A stretch of DNA of 64,000 bases from Limnohabitans planktonicus II-D5 (GCF_001270065.2 NZ_LFYT02000003.1:1-64000); one strand, 5' to 3'. Shown: positions 30,054-39,557, counted from the stretch's first letter. Numbers and translations: made by a program. Notes: generated by a model not told the origin, from the sequence alone.

Positions 30054-30103
30054 GAGAAGACATTTCTCACGCATTTCAAATTTCTGCGTGCCGGGTCCAT
30101 AAA
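30054..30103 (+). repeat. Conserved tail of composite REP element, copy 1 (before dnaE)
   Basis: After the hairpin comes a ~50-nt stretch (GACATTTCTCACGCATTTCA, then AATTTCTGCGTGCCGGGTCC, then ATAAA) that recurs at 34883-34934 and 40792-40840, each time directly after an ACTC-type hairpin and in the same orientation. Here it ends about 10 bp before the dnaE ATG, so it must form part of the dnaE leader or promoter region. ATAAAAT at its end could serve as a -10 box, but no convincing -35 is seen. Confidence 0.6.
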
Positions 30104-30113
30104 ATGGTCGGAT

Positions 30114-33100
30114 ATGTTTGTTCACCTGCGCCTTCACTCCGAATTTTCCGTCGTTGACTCCACCTGCCGCATTGACGAAGTGCTCAAGGCGGCGGCCAAA
30201 GACGGCCAGCCCGCTTTGGGCCTGACCGACCTGAATAACCTGTTTGGCGGGGTCAAGTTCTACAAGGAAGGCCGGGGCAAAGGCGTCAAGCCGGTTCTGG
30301 GCGCAGAAATCAACCTTGAAGGCCTGGGCGGGGACCAGGGGGTCATCAGCCGTGTGGCCTTGCTGGTGCAAAACCACCAGGGTTACCTGAACATTTGCGA
30401 ACTGCTGGCCCGGGCCTGGACCCAAAACGTGGTCAAAAACGTGGCGGTGGTCAAGCTGGCCTGGCTCAAGGAGCTGGCCGAAGGCCTGATCCTCATGTCT
30501 GGCGCGCAGGCCGGCCCCGTGGGGCAGGCCCTGGTGCAAGGCGACAGCGACAAGGCCGCCGATGTGGCGCTGCAATTGGCGTCCATCTTTCCGCACCGTT
30601 TTTACCTGGAACTGCAGCGCGCAGGCCGCCCCGAAGACGAGCCGCAAGTGGCAGGCGCGGTGGCTTTGGCGGCCCGCTTGCATTTGCCCGTGGTGGCCAC
30701 TCACCCGGTGCAGTTTTTGGCGACCGAGGACTACGAAGCCCACGAAGCGCGGGTGTGCATTTCCGAAGGTGAAATCCTGGCCAACCCGCGCCGGGTGCGG
30801 CGTTTCACCCGGGATCAGTATTTCAAGTCCTCGCAAGAGATGTGCGACTTGTTTGCCGATGTGCCCAGCGCCATCGCCAACACGCTGGAAATTGCCAAGC
30901 GCTGCAACCTGACGCTGGTGCTGGGCAAGCCGCAGCTGCCGAACTTTCCGATCCCGCCTGTGAATGGCGTGGTCATGTCGGTGGACGACTATTTCCGCCA
31001 CGTCTCGTTTGAAGGCCTGGAAGAACGCCTGCAGCACCTTTACCCCGACGAAGCCAAACGCAACGCCGAGCGAGCGCGCTATGTGGAGCGGCTGGAGTTT
31101 GAGCTGGGCACCATTTTGAAGATGGGCTTTCCGGGCTACTTCCTGATCGTGGGTGACTTCATCCAGTGGGCCAAGGCCAATGGCTGCCCTGTGGGGCCAG
31201 GCCGGGGCTCAGGTGCGGGCTCGCTCGTGGCCTATGCGCTCAAGATCACCGACCTGGACCCGCTGCAATACAGCTTGCTGTTTGAGCGCTTTTTGAACCC
31301 CGAGCGGGTGTCCATGCCCGACTTCGACATCGACTTTTGCCAAGGCAACCGCGACCGGGTCATCGACTATGTGAAGGACAAATACGGGCGCGACGCGGTC
31401 AGTCAGATCGCCACCTTCGGCACCATGGCCGCGCGTGCGGCGATCCGCGACGTGGGCCGCGTGCTCGACATGAGCTACACCTTTTGCGACGGCATCAGCA
31501 AGCTCATCCCCAACAAGCCGGGCATGTCGGTCACGCTGCAATACCCGCCCGCCACGCCCAAAGAAGGCGACAAAAACAACTACGCCATTGCCATGGAGCC
31601 CATCCTGGCCGAGCGCATCGAGCGCGAAGAGGATGTGAAGACCCTGATCGAACTGGCGCAAAAGCTCGAAGGCATGACGCGCAACATCGGCATGCACGCC
31701 GGGGGTGTGCTGATCGCGCCAGGCAAGCTGACCGACTTTTGTCCGCTGTACCAGCAGCCCGGCAGCGAATCGGCGGTGAGCCAGTACGACAAGGACGACG
31801 TGGAAGCGGCGGGCTTGGTGAAGTTCGACTTCTTGGGCCTGGCCACGCTCACCATTTTGGAGATTGCCCGCGAGTTCATCATGAAGCGGCACAAAGGCCA
31901 GGAGAACTTCGCCTTTGAAAACATCGCCATCGACGACGCGGCCACCTACAAACTGTTTTCGGACGGCAAGACCGAAGCCGTGTTCCAGTTTGAAAGCCGA
32001 GGCATGCAGGGCATGTTGCGCGACGCCCGCCCGAGTCGCCTGGAAGACCTGATTGCGCTCAACGCCTTGTACCGCCCGGGGCCTATGGACCTGATCCCCA
32101 GCTTTGTGGCGCGCAAGCACGGGCGCGAAGTGGTGGAGTACCCGCACCCGGCGGTGGCCGAGATGCTGAGTGAGACCTACGGCATCATGGTCTACCAGGA
32201 GCAGGTGATGCAGACGGCGCAGATTCTGGGCGGTTACTCGCTCGGAGGCGCCGACTTGCTGCGCCGCGCCATGGGCAAGAAAAAGGCCGAAGAGATGGCC
32301 GAGCACCGCGAGAAGTTCCGCGCGGGGGCACTGGCCACCCACGGCATTGCGCAGGACAAGGCCGACGAGGTCTTTGACCTGATGGAAAAATTTGCGGGTT
32401 ATGGCTTCAATAAATCGCACGCGGCTGCGTATTCATTGCTGGCCTATCACACCGGCTGGCTCAAGGTGCACTACACCGCCGAGTTCTTCTGCGCCAACAT
32501 GACGGTGGAAATGGACGACACCGACAAGCTCAAGGTGCTCTACGAAGATGCCCTGAAGTTCGGCATCACCTTCGACCCGCCCGATGTGAACCGGGGCACG
32601 CACCGCTTCGAGCCGGTCACCGACAAAATCATCCGCTACGGCCTGGGCGCCATCAAGGGCACGGGCCAGCAGGCCATCGAAGCCATTGTGGCCGCCCGCA
32701 ACGAAGGCGGCCCCTTCACCAGCCTGTTTGACTTTGCCGTGCGGGTGGACCGCTCGCGCATCAACAAACGCACGGTGGATGCGCTGATCAAGGCCGGGGC
32801 CTTTGACTCGCTGCAGATGAACCGGGCGGCGCTGTCGGCCAGCATTGACAAGGCCTTTGAATTTGCCAGCGCCACAGCGGCCAACGCCAACCAGGGCGGG
32901 CTGTTTGACATGCTGGGCGACGACTCGCACGGCTCCAGCACGCAAGAGCCTGATCTGGCCGATGTCATGCCCTGGGGCATTAAAGAGCGGCTGACCTTTG
33001 AGAAAACCGCCGTGGGCTTTTACCTGTCGGGCCATTTGTTTGATGCGGTCGAGCGCGAGGTGCGCCAGTTTGCCCGCCGCAAGATCGACGACCTGATCGA

Positions 33101-33680
33101 CAGCCGTGAGTCCATGGTGCTGGCGGGCATCGTGAGCGACTTGCGCATCATCAACGGCCAGCGCGGCAAAGTGGCGATCTTCAAGCTCGACGACAAATCG
33201 GGCGTGATGGAGGCCACTGCCGATGAAAGTCTGATCAATTCGGCCAAACATTTGCTCAAAGACGACGAGCTGATCATCGTCACGGCCAAGATGCAGGCCG
33301 ACCGTTTTTCAGGAGGCTTTCGCCTCAAGATGGAACAAATCATGGACCTGGGGCAGGCCCGTTGCCGCTACGGCAAATTCCTGCGCGTGACCGTCAATGG
33401 CCGAGCGCCCGACGTGGCCCGCCTGGTCAAGGAATTCCCGGCCCAGCGCGAAGAAACCGAACAGGGTGAACTGGTGCGCGGCCTGCCCGTGCGCCTGACA
33501 CTGGAGCGACGCAGCGACACCGTAGGCGCCCGCGCCGAGCTGGCGCTGGGCGAGCAAGCCCGATTCTTCCCCTCTGACGCCGCCCTGGCCAGCTGGATGG
33601 CCCAAGCCGACCAAGGCCAAGCCGCCATCGTCTACGAAGACAACCACCCCATGCTGAACCTGCGCACCGTCTCGCAATAA
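30114..33680 (+). CDS. dnaE: DNA polymerase III alpha subunit
   Basis: A 1,188-residue replicative polymerase of normal DnaE length. The N-terminal PHP domain starts FVHLRLHSEFSVVDS and includes GLTDLNNLFG. The C-family polymerase core shows GPGRGSGAGSLVAYAL at about 360 and the catalytic PDFDIDF at about 402, followed by ATFGTMAARAAIRDVGRV. The finger and thumb regions include AVFQFESRGMQGMLRD, LYRPGPMDLIPSF, GIMVYQEQVMQ and GYGFNKSHAAAYS. A helix-hairpin-helix region (INKRTVDALIKAGAFDSL) and a C-terminal OB fold (VLAGIVSDLRIINGQRGKVA) complete it. ATG 30114 is the conserved start; the frame is open further upstream through repeat DNA and that part is not coding. REP-like arrays lie on both sides. 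Confidence 0.98.
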   Translation: MFVHLRLHSEFSVVDSTCRIDEVLKAAAKDGQPALGLTDLNNLFGGVKFYKEGRGKGVKPVLGAEINLEGLGGDQGVISRVALLVQNHQGYLNICELLARAWTQNVVKNVAVVKLAWLKELAEGLILMSGAQAGPVGQALVQGDSDKAADVALQLASIFPHRFYLELQRAGRPEDEPQVAGAVALAARLHLPVVATHPVQFLATEDYEAHEARVCISEGEILANPRRVRRFTRDQYFKSSQEMCDLFADVPSAIANTLEIAKRCNLTLVLGKPQLPNFPIPPVNGVVMSVDDYFRHVSFEGLEERLQHLYPDEAKRNAERARYVERLEFELGTILKMGFPGYFLIVGDFIQWAKANGCPVGPGRGSGAGSLVAYALKITDLDPLQYSLLFERFLNPERVSMPDFDIDFCQGNRDRVIDYVKDKYGRDAVSQIATFGTMAARAAIRDVGRVLDMSYTFCDGISKLIPNKPGMSVTLQYPPATPKEGDKNNYAIAMEPILAERIEREEDVKTLIELAQKLEGMTRNIGMHAGGVLIAPGKLTDFCPLYQQPGSESAVSQYDKDDVEAAGLVKFDFLGLATLTILEIAREFIMKRHKGQENFAFENIAIDDAATYKLFSDGKTEAVFQFESRGMQGMLRDARPSRLEDLIALNALYRPGPMDLIPSFVARKHGREVVEYPHPAVAEMLSETYGIMVYQEQVMQTAQILGGYSLGGADLLRRAMGKKKAEEMAEHREKFRAGALATHGIAQDKADEVFDLMEKFAGYGFNKSHAAAYSLLAYHTGWLKVHYTAEFFCANMTVEMDDTDKLKVLYEDALKFGITFDPPDVNRGTHRFEPVTDKIIRYGLGAIKGTGQQAIEAIVAARNEGGPFTSLFDFAVRVDRSRINKRTVDALIKAGAFDSLQMNRAALSASIDKAFEFASATAANANQGGLFDMLGDDSHGSSTQEPDLADVMPWGIKERLTFEKTAVGFYLSGHLFDAVEREVRQFARRKIDDLIDSRESMVLAGIVSDLRIINGQRGKVAIFKLDDKSGVMEATADESLINSAKHLLKDDELIIVTAKMQADRFSGGFRLKMEQIMDLGQARCRYGKFLRVTVNGRAPDVARLVKEFPAQREETEQGELVRGLPVRLTLERRSDTVGARAELALGEQARFFPSDAALASWMAQADQGQAAIVYEDNHPMLNLRTVSQ

Positions 33681-33701
33681 AGCCTGGCAGCCCGCGCCCT
33701 T

Positions 33702-34680
33702 GTCGGGGTCTTCGACCACCGACCTACAAGGCGTCATTTGCCCTTCGCAACATGACGCCCCTCGTAGGTCGGCACCAGAAGAGTCCGACGACTTTCCCCG
33801 TAGGTCGGCACTCGAAGAGTCCGACGACTTTCCGCTTAGGTCGGCACTTGAAGAGTCCGACGACTTTCCCCGTAGGTCGGCACTCGAAGAGTCCGACGTT
33901 GTGTGCAGACCGGTAGCCTCGTTGCGCAACACATTGGTTCGCATGCCCTTGTCGGGGTCTTCGACCACCGACCTACAAGGCGGCATTTGCCCTTCGCACC
34001 ATGACGCCCCGTAGGTCGGCACTCGCAGAGTCCGACGTTGTGTGCAGGCAGTTAGCCTCGTTGCGCAGCACATTGGCATGCATGCCCTTGTCGGGGTCTT
34101 CGACCACCGACCTACAAGGCGGCATTTGCCCTTCGCACCATGACATCCCGTAGGTCGGCACTCGAAGAGTCCGACGTTGTGTGCAGGCCAGAAGCCTCGT
34201 TGCGCAGCACATTGGCTCGCATGCCCTTGTCGGGGTCTTCGACCACCGACCTACAAGACGTCATTTGCCCTTCGCAACATGACGCCCCTCGTAGGTCGGC
34301 ACTCGAAGAGTCCGACTACTTTCCGCGTAGGTCGGCACTCGAAGAGTCCGACGTTGTGTGCAGACCGGTAGCCTCGTTGCGCAGCACATTGGCTCGCATG
34401 CCCTTGTCGGGGTCTTCGACCACCGACCTACAAGGCGGCATTTGCCCTTCGCACCATGACATCCCGTAGGTCGGCACTCGAAGAGTCCGACGTTGTGTGC
34501 AGGCAGTTAGCCTCGTTGCGCAGCACATTGGCTCGCATGCCCTTGTCGGCGTCTTCGACCACCGACCTACAAGGCGGCATTTGCCCTTCGCACCATGACA
34601 TCCCGTAGGTCGGCACTCGAAGAGTCCGACGTTGTGCCCGCTGCGGCAAAAGCCGCATGTCGAGGCTGAAGCCGACCTAC
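33702..34680. repeat. REP-like/BIME array 3: about sixteen hairpins in 139-bp units
   Basis: GGTC-type hairpins (GTCGG-GGTC-TTC-GACC-A-CCGAC-CTAC) start near 33702, 33951, 34090, 34229, 34406 and 34545. ACTC-type copies in the opposite orientation start near 33764, 33800, 33836, 33872, 34011, 34150, 34291, 34327, 34466 and 34605. The commonest unit is 139 bp: a GGTC hairpin, a conserved linker with GGCATTTGCCCTTCGCACCA, an ACTC hairpin, and a second linker with GCCTCGTTGCGCAGCACATT. Runs of ACTC copies at a 36-bp step occur at 33764-33897. A third hairpin form ends the array at 34659-34680. The array follows the dnaE stop by 21 bp. Open frames crossing it are not genes. Confidence 0.85.
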
Positions 34681-34805
34681 AAAATGCCGTCTGCTCGTTT
34701 TTCCATGGTCCAACAAACATCAAGGGGTAAAGGCGTCGATGTGTAAGCGGTGATGGCGGACCCTATTGATCCGGCCCTGAGAAGTTTTCAATGCGCAACG
34801 ATGTT
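34681..34805. other. Unassigned intergenic stretch
   Basis: I see no gene, hairpin or recognisable site in these 125 bases between REP-like array 3 and the next hairpin pair. Confidence 0.5.
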
Positions 34806-34882
34806 GTAGGTCGGCGGTCGAAGACCCCGACATGGGCCTGTGCCGCAACCAAAATTGTCGGACTCTTCGAGTACCGACCTAC
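34806..34882. repeat. REP-like inverted hairpin pair
   Basis: A GGTC-type hairpin (34806-34831) and an inverted ACTC-type hairpin (34857-34882) are separated by the linker ATGGGCCTGTGCCGCAACC. The same linker, CCTGTGCCGAAGC in its core, occurs before the ACTC hairpins at 19667 and 30028. With the tail that follows, this is the most complete copy of the composite element in the window. Confidence 0.85.
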
Positions 34883-34980
34883 GAGATAACATGAATCACA
34901 CATTTCAAACTTCAGCGTGCCGGATCAATGAAAGTTTCAGTGAAGCCAAACACCATGTGCAATTTTTCAGCAATGTTCAC
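34883..34980 (+). repeat. Composite element tail, copy 2, plus conserved leader
   Basis: The tail reads GAGATAACATGAATCACACA, then TTTCAAACTTCAGCGTGCCG, then GATCAATGAAAG, close to the copies at 30054 and 40792. It runs on into 34936-34980 (TTCAGTGAAGC ... CACCATGTGCAATTT ... CAGCAATGTTCAC), which is imperfectly repeated at 42574-42618. No reading frame is supported in it. It ends about 100 bp before the lipoprotein start and may hold that gene's promoter. Confidence 0.55.
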
Positions 34981-35083
34981 TTCATGCCGGTAAACCTGGC
35001 TGCACCTAGTCTCAATTAGTTTGCAGCCGCATTCTTTGAACACGTCCTTCACATCTGCCATCAATTACAAGGAAATACCGTTC

Positions 35084-35587
35084 ATGTACAGACGACTCCT
35101 GTTATGCCTCGTGACCGCCCTAGCGCTGACCGGTTGCGCCACCGGGCCGCGTCAGGTCGATCACAACTTTTCATTCGACGGCTGGAAAGACGGCTGGTAC
35201 AGCGGCCCCAATAGCAATGTGCAGTTGCAGGAATACAGCTACGGCGACCAATACCACATGGTCAGAGAAAAAGTTAAGTCTGGTGAGACTCGCATTCCAG
35301 CCAACACAAGCGTCAGCGGCCCCATGCCTGTGGGCGAGTTTCTGTATGTGCGCTGGCTGCTCAAGGGCAGCGGCGAGATGGTTGAGCACCGGGTGGATTT
35401 GCGCGACCGGTTGCCTAAGGACATGCACGATCACCGCGTCAGCTTTGTCATAGACGGCAAAGACTTGTACGTCTATGTCGTCACCACCCGGCCAAAGCCC
35501 TATTACGGGGCGCCGCCTGTATTAAGACATTGGCTGTCAGAGCAAATGTACACCTACGAAATCTACCCCTCCCATCACAAGTTTTAA
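35084..35587 (+). CDS. Predicted lipoprotein of unknown function
   Basis: A 167-residue protein with an N-terminal lipoprotein signal: two arginines, the hydrophobic stretch LLLCLVTALA and lipobox LTGC at about residue 18. It would be lipidated and held at the inner or outer membrane facing the periplasm. The ATG at 35084 is chosen over one 21 codons upstream because AAGGAA stands at good spacing and the signal peptide starts there. The mature part (FSFDGWKDGWYSGPNSNV, PVGEFLYVRWLLKGSG) is not a family I recognise. It is 12 bp upstream of a DUF2235-like effector fragment, so an immunity role is possible by position only. Confidence 0.75.
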   Translation: MYRRLLLCLVTALALTGCATGPRQVDHNFSFDGWKDGWYSGPNSNVQLQEYSYGDQYHMVREKVKSGETRIPANTSVSGPMPVGEFLYVRWLLKGSGEMVEHRVDLRDRLPKDMHDHRVSFVIDGKDLYVYVVTTRPKPYYGAPPVLRHWLSEQMYTYEIYPSHHKF

Positions 35588-35599
35588 GGAGAACACACC

Positions 35600-35956
35600 A
35601 TGGGAACATCTGTCACAGGGCAATTGACCGCCGAGCAAATGCAGCAAGAGGCCGCCAAGCAGCAGGCCATGGCCAACGCGGCCAACGCGCCAGCCACCGC
35701 GCGCAAATTCCAGTTCTTTGCCGCCTTTGACGGCACCAACAACGACAAGGACAACGTCCCGAAAGGGGAGTTTCAGACCAACGTGGCCAACTTGTTTGTT
35801 CAGGCGCGGACAGCATCAGAAAGTAACGCAGCGTCAAATCTGGCCGTTGGCAATTGCAAAGGCGGCGGCACCTGCGGCAACGACGAGATTGGCGGCTCCA
35901 CGCGCAATGACAAGCTGCGGGCAGCCAACGACAGCGCCTGGAGGCAAGCCGCATGA
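35600..35956 (+). pseudogene. DUF2235-like (Tle1-type) effector N-terminus joined to an RTX fragment
   Basis: A 118-residue frame with a good ribosome binding site (AAGGAG, 35586-35591). Residues about 33-75 contain KFQFFAAFDGTNNDKDNVPK and TNVANLFVQA, matching the start of DUF2235/Tle1 phospholipase-like domains, whose N-termini carry an FDGTxNN motif. The downstream Ser-hydrolase region is absent. Instead the frame continues into GNDEIGGSTRNDKL, an RTX-type sequence that shares 27 identical bases with the 896-residue RTX gene (35891-35917 versus 39138-39164), then ends. This looks like the scar of a deletion or recombination between an effector gene and an RTX gene. It is unlikely to be active. 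The DUF2235 assignment rests on a short motif. Confidence 0.55.
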
Positions 35957-36870
35957 AACACTGGATGCAATCCAAACGCGCCCGTCGCTGGCTCATTGCA
36001 GGCGGCTCATTGCTGCTGACAGCGGCCCTTGTGGCGTGGAACTGGCAAGGCATTTGCATCTTTGTGAACATGGTGCCCATTGGAGAAGAGCCTCCGCACC
36101 TTGGGGACTTTGACCGCAGCAAAGCCCAAAGCCTAAGCGCTGAACGGCGGGCAGAACTGGAGCGCGAGCTGTTCAGTGAACTGTGGATGTGGAATGGCAG
36201 CAGCCGCCGCTATGGCCCACCCAACGGACGGGCAGAGCGCCAACAACGCTGGATTGAGATGGCGCAAGAAGGCTCGGAGCTGGCTTATCTCACGCTCAAG
36301 GTGCTGCCGCCCGACAGCTTTGCGCGTGACCCGCGCCCCACGCTCAAGCGGCTCGAAGAGATTGCCCAACAAGGCAACGCAGCGGCCATGTGTTTGTATG
36401 GCGGCATCGTGTTTCAACTGCCCTATGGGGTGGTGGACTGGACGCCGCAAGAGGAGCGAGGACGCTTATGGGTTCTAAAAGGCGCTGAGCTGGGGCACCC
36501 TGCATGTTTAATTCGATTGGGAGGGTGGCGAATGTCGGGTTACATCCCCCCCAAAGATTTAAAGCTTGGTCTAGAGATGACGTATCAAGCTTTACGGTCA
36601 GGCTATGACCATGGAGCGAGGTCGCTGTGGGTGAGAGCGCGCGAACTGAACTTCGTCGATCCACCAAGTCGAAAGTTGGAGTATTGCTGGGCCTACAGCT
36701 TAGCCAAATATGAGGACAGTGAAGCTGATTCGTTTTTTGAAGGGTACATCCGAAACGAAGCGCCACCGCAAGACCGTCTAGTCCTTGAAGACGAGCTGAA
36801 CCAACTGCGCAGATGGCACCCCAACATTGAAGACTGCATCAAATTAACTCAAAAACTCTTTGGAGAATGA
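35953..36870 (+). CDS. Membrane-anchored Sel1/TPR-like repeat protein
   Basis: A 305-residue protein with a short basic N-terminus and one transmembrane helix (LIAGGSLLLTAALVAWNW, about 14-31), so it is probably anchored in the inner membrane with the bulk in the periplasm. The rest contains Sel1-like helical repeats: LEEIAQQGNAAAMCLYGGIV, LWVLKGAELGHPACLIRLGG and LEMTYQALRSGYDHGARSLW. Sel1-type proteins act as protein-binding scaffolds and some occur as immunity or adaptor proteins next to secreted effectors. The ATG overlaps the stop of the DUF2235-like fragment by 4 bp (ATGA), and its own stop overlaps the next gene by 4 bp, so the cluster is transcribed together. The role is inferred from context. 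Confidence 0.7.
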   Translation: MKHWMQSKRARRWLIAGGSLLLTAALVAWNWQGICIFVNMVPIGEEPPHLGDFDRSKAQSLSAERRAELERELFSELWMWNGSSRRYGPPNGRAERQQRWIEMAQEGSELAYLTLKVLPPDSFARDPRPTLKRLEEIAQQGNAAAMCLYGGIVFQLPYGVVDWTPQEERGRLWVLKGAELGHPACLIRLGGWRMSGYIPPKDLKLGLEMTYQALRSGYDHGARSLWVRARELNFVDPPSRKLEYCWAYSLAKYEDSEADSFFEGYIRNEAPPQDRLVLEDELNQLRRWHPNIEDCIKLTQKLFGE

Positions 36871-39557
36871 ATATGAGCAACATCAACACATCTATTCTGC
36901 CCGTCGTCAAAACTGAGTGGCAAGCCCAACTCTATGCCTTGCAGCAGGCTAACAAAAACGCAAATACCACTGTCACTAGTATTCAGCGGCGAATCGATGA
37001 CAACGCAGCCCTTGCCACCACCCTCAAACCCCAACTAGAAAAAGCCCAATTAGCCCAATTGGCGGCGGTACAAAAGTACAACAGCTTTATCGAAAGCGGC
37101 AGCCAGATGCTCAAAGTGGCCGCCGATGCGGGGACGCGCCTCCAGAGCAGCAAATTGAGCCTGCTTGAACGTAGCCAACTGGAGCACGCTCGAGACAACA
37201 TGATTAACCTGGCGAGTGAATTCATAACCTTCAAAAGCCAAAACGGTGCCAAGCTTGAGTTTCTCAGCCCTATGGATATTGGCGCTAAAACCTATTACAG
37301 CAATGGCCGCATTGAGTGGAATAACAGCATCCTTGGACAGTTAGGCCAACTCTGGGACGGCACCAAAGAAATTGCCCCGCCTCTCAAGGATGCCTTGCTC
37401 AAAGGCCCGTTGACAACAGAACAAAACTACACGATTTGCGCGAATTCACTAGGGGAGGTTTTAACAGGATTGGCCGGAAAGATTCTCAAGCCAATCCCAG
37501 GGACGCCTGACAATCTGTGGGACAAGATACTGGATCAGGCTGTTGGCGCAACTGATCCGGCAGGCGTGACGTGTCGACTCGTGTATCCCAAGGGCATGAG
37601 CCCAAGAGAGTTGTGGCTCTTGGGCGAAGTCATTCAGGGTGGAGAGTCTGAGGCACTGCTCATCAAGCCAGAAAAATTTGCCTCAGCGATCTTGATGGAG
37701 GCATTCTCCGATGCGCAGATTCAAGGCTTGTGGAGCAGTGCCCAAGCGAACCAAGTGATCAAAGCTGTGACGGGCAACGATTGGACGCCATTCTTGGATG
37801 CACCTGACAGTCTTGCAGATTTTTCTGCATTGGCCCCTGTGTGGGCAAACCCCCAGTGGGGCATACAGTTGGCCAGCGCCGGCGGCATTGAAAGCGATGC
37901 AGGCAATGGTTTGTATCTGGGCGATCTGGGCACCAGCATCTACAGTTTGGCCGATGGTGGCCTCAAAGCCAGAGTGGGCGAAGATGGCGCAGGCCTTTTG
38001 CTGGGGAATGACAGCACTGATGAACTCAAATTTGGTGCAGGCACTTCATGGGAGCTGACAGGTACAGGGCTCAAGGTCACTGCCAACAACCAAACCACCA
38101 CCCGCAACTGGCTCACAGACAACGTCTACCAGACCGACACCTTTGTTGGCCCACCTGCGCCCACTAACACGACCCCCAATACGGCACCCACTTTCAGCAG
38201 CCTGGACTTCGGCCCCGTCAGCTACAACCTGTTTGACGCCGCGCAGAACAACAACGCCTCTTACAAGATGTGGCAGCTCAACCAGAACAATGGCTTGAGC
38301 AGCAACGCCTACAACAGCTTCACCCAGCAAAGCAGCAATTTTGTGGTGGACTATTCATTGGGCGGCACGGGCAGCAGTGGCTTGGGTTTGCAGCCACCAC
38401 CCAGCTGGAGCGACCCGATCGGCGCTTTCTACGACAGCCAAAGCAGTGCCTTTGACAATGCCGCCAGCATTGCCAACAAAACCACGCGGGCGATGAATGC
38501 GCAGGGCCAGGGCTTGAGTGCTGCCCAACTGGCCGCACTGGACACCAACAATGATGGGCAACTGAGCACCGCAGAAGCCAGCGGCGTGCGCCTGTGGGCT
38601 GATGTGAACGAGGACGGACATCTGGACAGTGGCGAGTTGTTGAGCGTGAACAGCCCACTTAAGAGTGCGGACTACAACTTCTACACCCGGGGCAGTGCCT
38701 TGACCGTGTCGGCCTCTGCGGATGCGCCTTTGGTACCGACGATCAACGTGCCCACGGATCGGCCGCAAACACTCACGGCCAATTCGCCGGGCAACACGGT
38801 GTTGACTGGGCCTGTGGCACCAGTCAACCCTGTCTACGCCAGCTTGCCAGTGGCCATCGGCTTCACGGCGGCGGCTTTGCCTGCTGCGCCGGGCTATGGC
38901 GGCGTGCCCGCCAGCAACTACCGCAGCTTGCGCGACACGGACAACGTGTACTTGTTTGGCAATGGCAGCTTTGTGGCGTTCACGGCCAGCCAAGTCAAGA
39001 TCAACAACGGCAACCGCACCTACATGATCGGCACCGATGGGGCCGACAGCTTTGACAGCAGCACGTATGCGAACACGGGGTTTTTTAACAACAACTTGTT
39101 GGTGAACTTCTTGGGCGGTGGCGGCAATGACGAAATGGGCGGCTCCACGCGCAATGACAAGCTGTGGGGTGGCACCGGCAACGACACGGAATATGGCTAC
39201 GCCGGGGACGACTCGGTCTATGGCGAAGAGGGTGACGATGTGTTGCTGGGGCAAGACGGCAATGACCTGCTGGACGGCGGCGTGGGCAACGACGCGCTGG
39301 TGGGCGGCAATGGTGACGATCTGGCCTGGGGTGGTGATGGAGCCGATCAGCTGGAAGGCAATGAGGGGGCAGACAAGCTGCTGGGCCAAAACGGCAACGA
39401 TGTGATGTTTGGTCAGGTGGGCAATGACAGCCTGTGGGGCGGCGAGGGCGATGACCTGCACTTCGTCATTACCGGAGGTCAGGTGGTGAATTTGGTGATT
39501 GACAACAATTGGGCGGTCAACGATCCGAACTTTTTGATTGCAGCAAACAGGCTGTAA
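36867..39557 (+). CDS. RTX calcium-binding protein with EF-hand-like segment
   Basis: An 896-residue protein without a signal peptide. Residues about 10-130 are helical and rich in Ala, Gln and Lys (possible coiled coil). The middle (130-560) is not a family I recognise. At about 555-600 there are EF-hand-like calcium loops (LDTNNDGQLSTAE, DVNEDGHLDSGEL). The C-terminal 140 residues hold RTX repeats (GGTGNDTEYGYAGDDSVYG, GQDGNDLLDGGVGNDALVGG). These features point to type I secretion with calcium-driven folding outside the cell. It starts by ATGA overlap with the Sel1-like gene; a second ATG two codons on is equally possible. The HlyB/HlyD pair 7 kb downstream may export it. Its RTX end has decayed relatives at 35891 and 42669. 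Confidence 0.8.
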   Translation: MNMSNINTSILPVVKTEWQAQLYALQQANKNANTTVTSIQRRIDDNAALATTLKPQLEKAQLAQLAAVQKYNSFIESGSQMLKVAADAGTRLQSSKLSLLERSQLEHARDNMINLASEFITFKSQNGAKLEFLSPMDIGAKTYYSNGRIEWNNSILGQLGQLWDGTKEIAPPLKDALLKGPLTTEQNYTICANSLGEVLTGLAGKILKPIPGTPDNLWDKILDQAVGATDPAGVTCRLVYPKGMSPRELWLLGEVIQGGESEALLIKPEKFASAILMEAFSDAQIQGLWSSAQANQVIKAVTGNDWTPFLDAPDSLADFSALAPVWANPQWGIQLASAGGIESDAGNGLYLGDLGTSIYSLADGGLKARVGEDGAGLLLGNDSTDELKFGAGTSWELTGTGLKVTANNQTTTRNWLTDNVYQTDTFVGPPAPTNTTPNTAPTFSSLDFGPVSYNLFDAAQNNNASYKMWQLNQNNGLSSNAYNSFTQQSSNFVVDYSLGGTGSSGLGLQPPPSWSDPIGAFYDSQSSAFDNAASIANKTTRAMNAQGQGLSAAQLAALDTNNDGQLSTAEASGVRLWADVNEDGHLDSGELLSVNSPLKSADYNFYTRGSALTVSASADAPLVPTINVPTDRPQTLTANSPGNTVLTGPVAPVNPVYASLPVAIGFTAAALPAAPGYGGVPASNYRSLRDTDNVYLFGNGSFVAFTASQVKINNGNRTYMIGTDGADSFDSSTYANTGFFNNNLLVNFLGGGGNDEMGGSTRNDKLWGGTGNDTEYGYAGDDSVYGEEGDDVLLGQDGNDLLDGGVGNDALVGGNGDDLAWGGDGADQLEGNEGADKLLGQNGNDVMFGQVGNDSLWGGEGDDLHFVITGGQVVNLVIDNNWAVNDPNFLIAANRL

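Noticed and set aside
29985..30113. N-terminal extension of dnaE
   Set aside because: The frame is open through the hairpin and tail, but DnaE homology begins at ATG 30114.
33309..34723. Frames across array 3 with repeated VGRHSKSPT or SSADLRGK peptides
   Set aside because: Translations of hairpin DNA. The same peptides recur at 50085-50586 in unrelated context.
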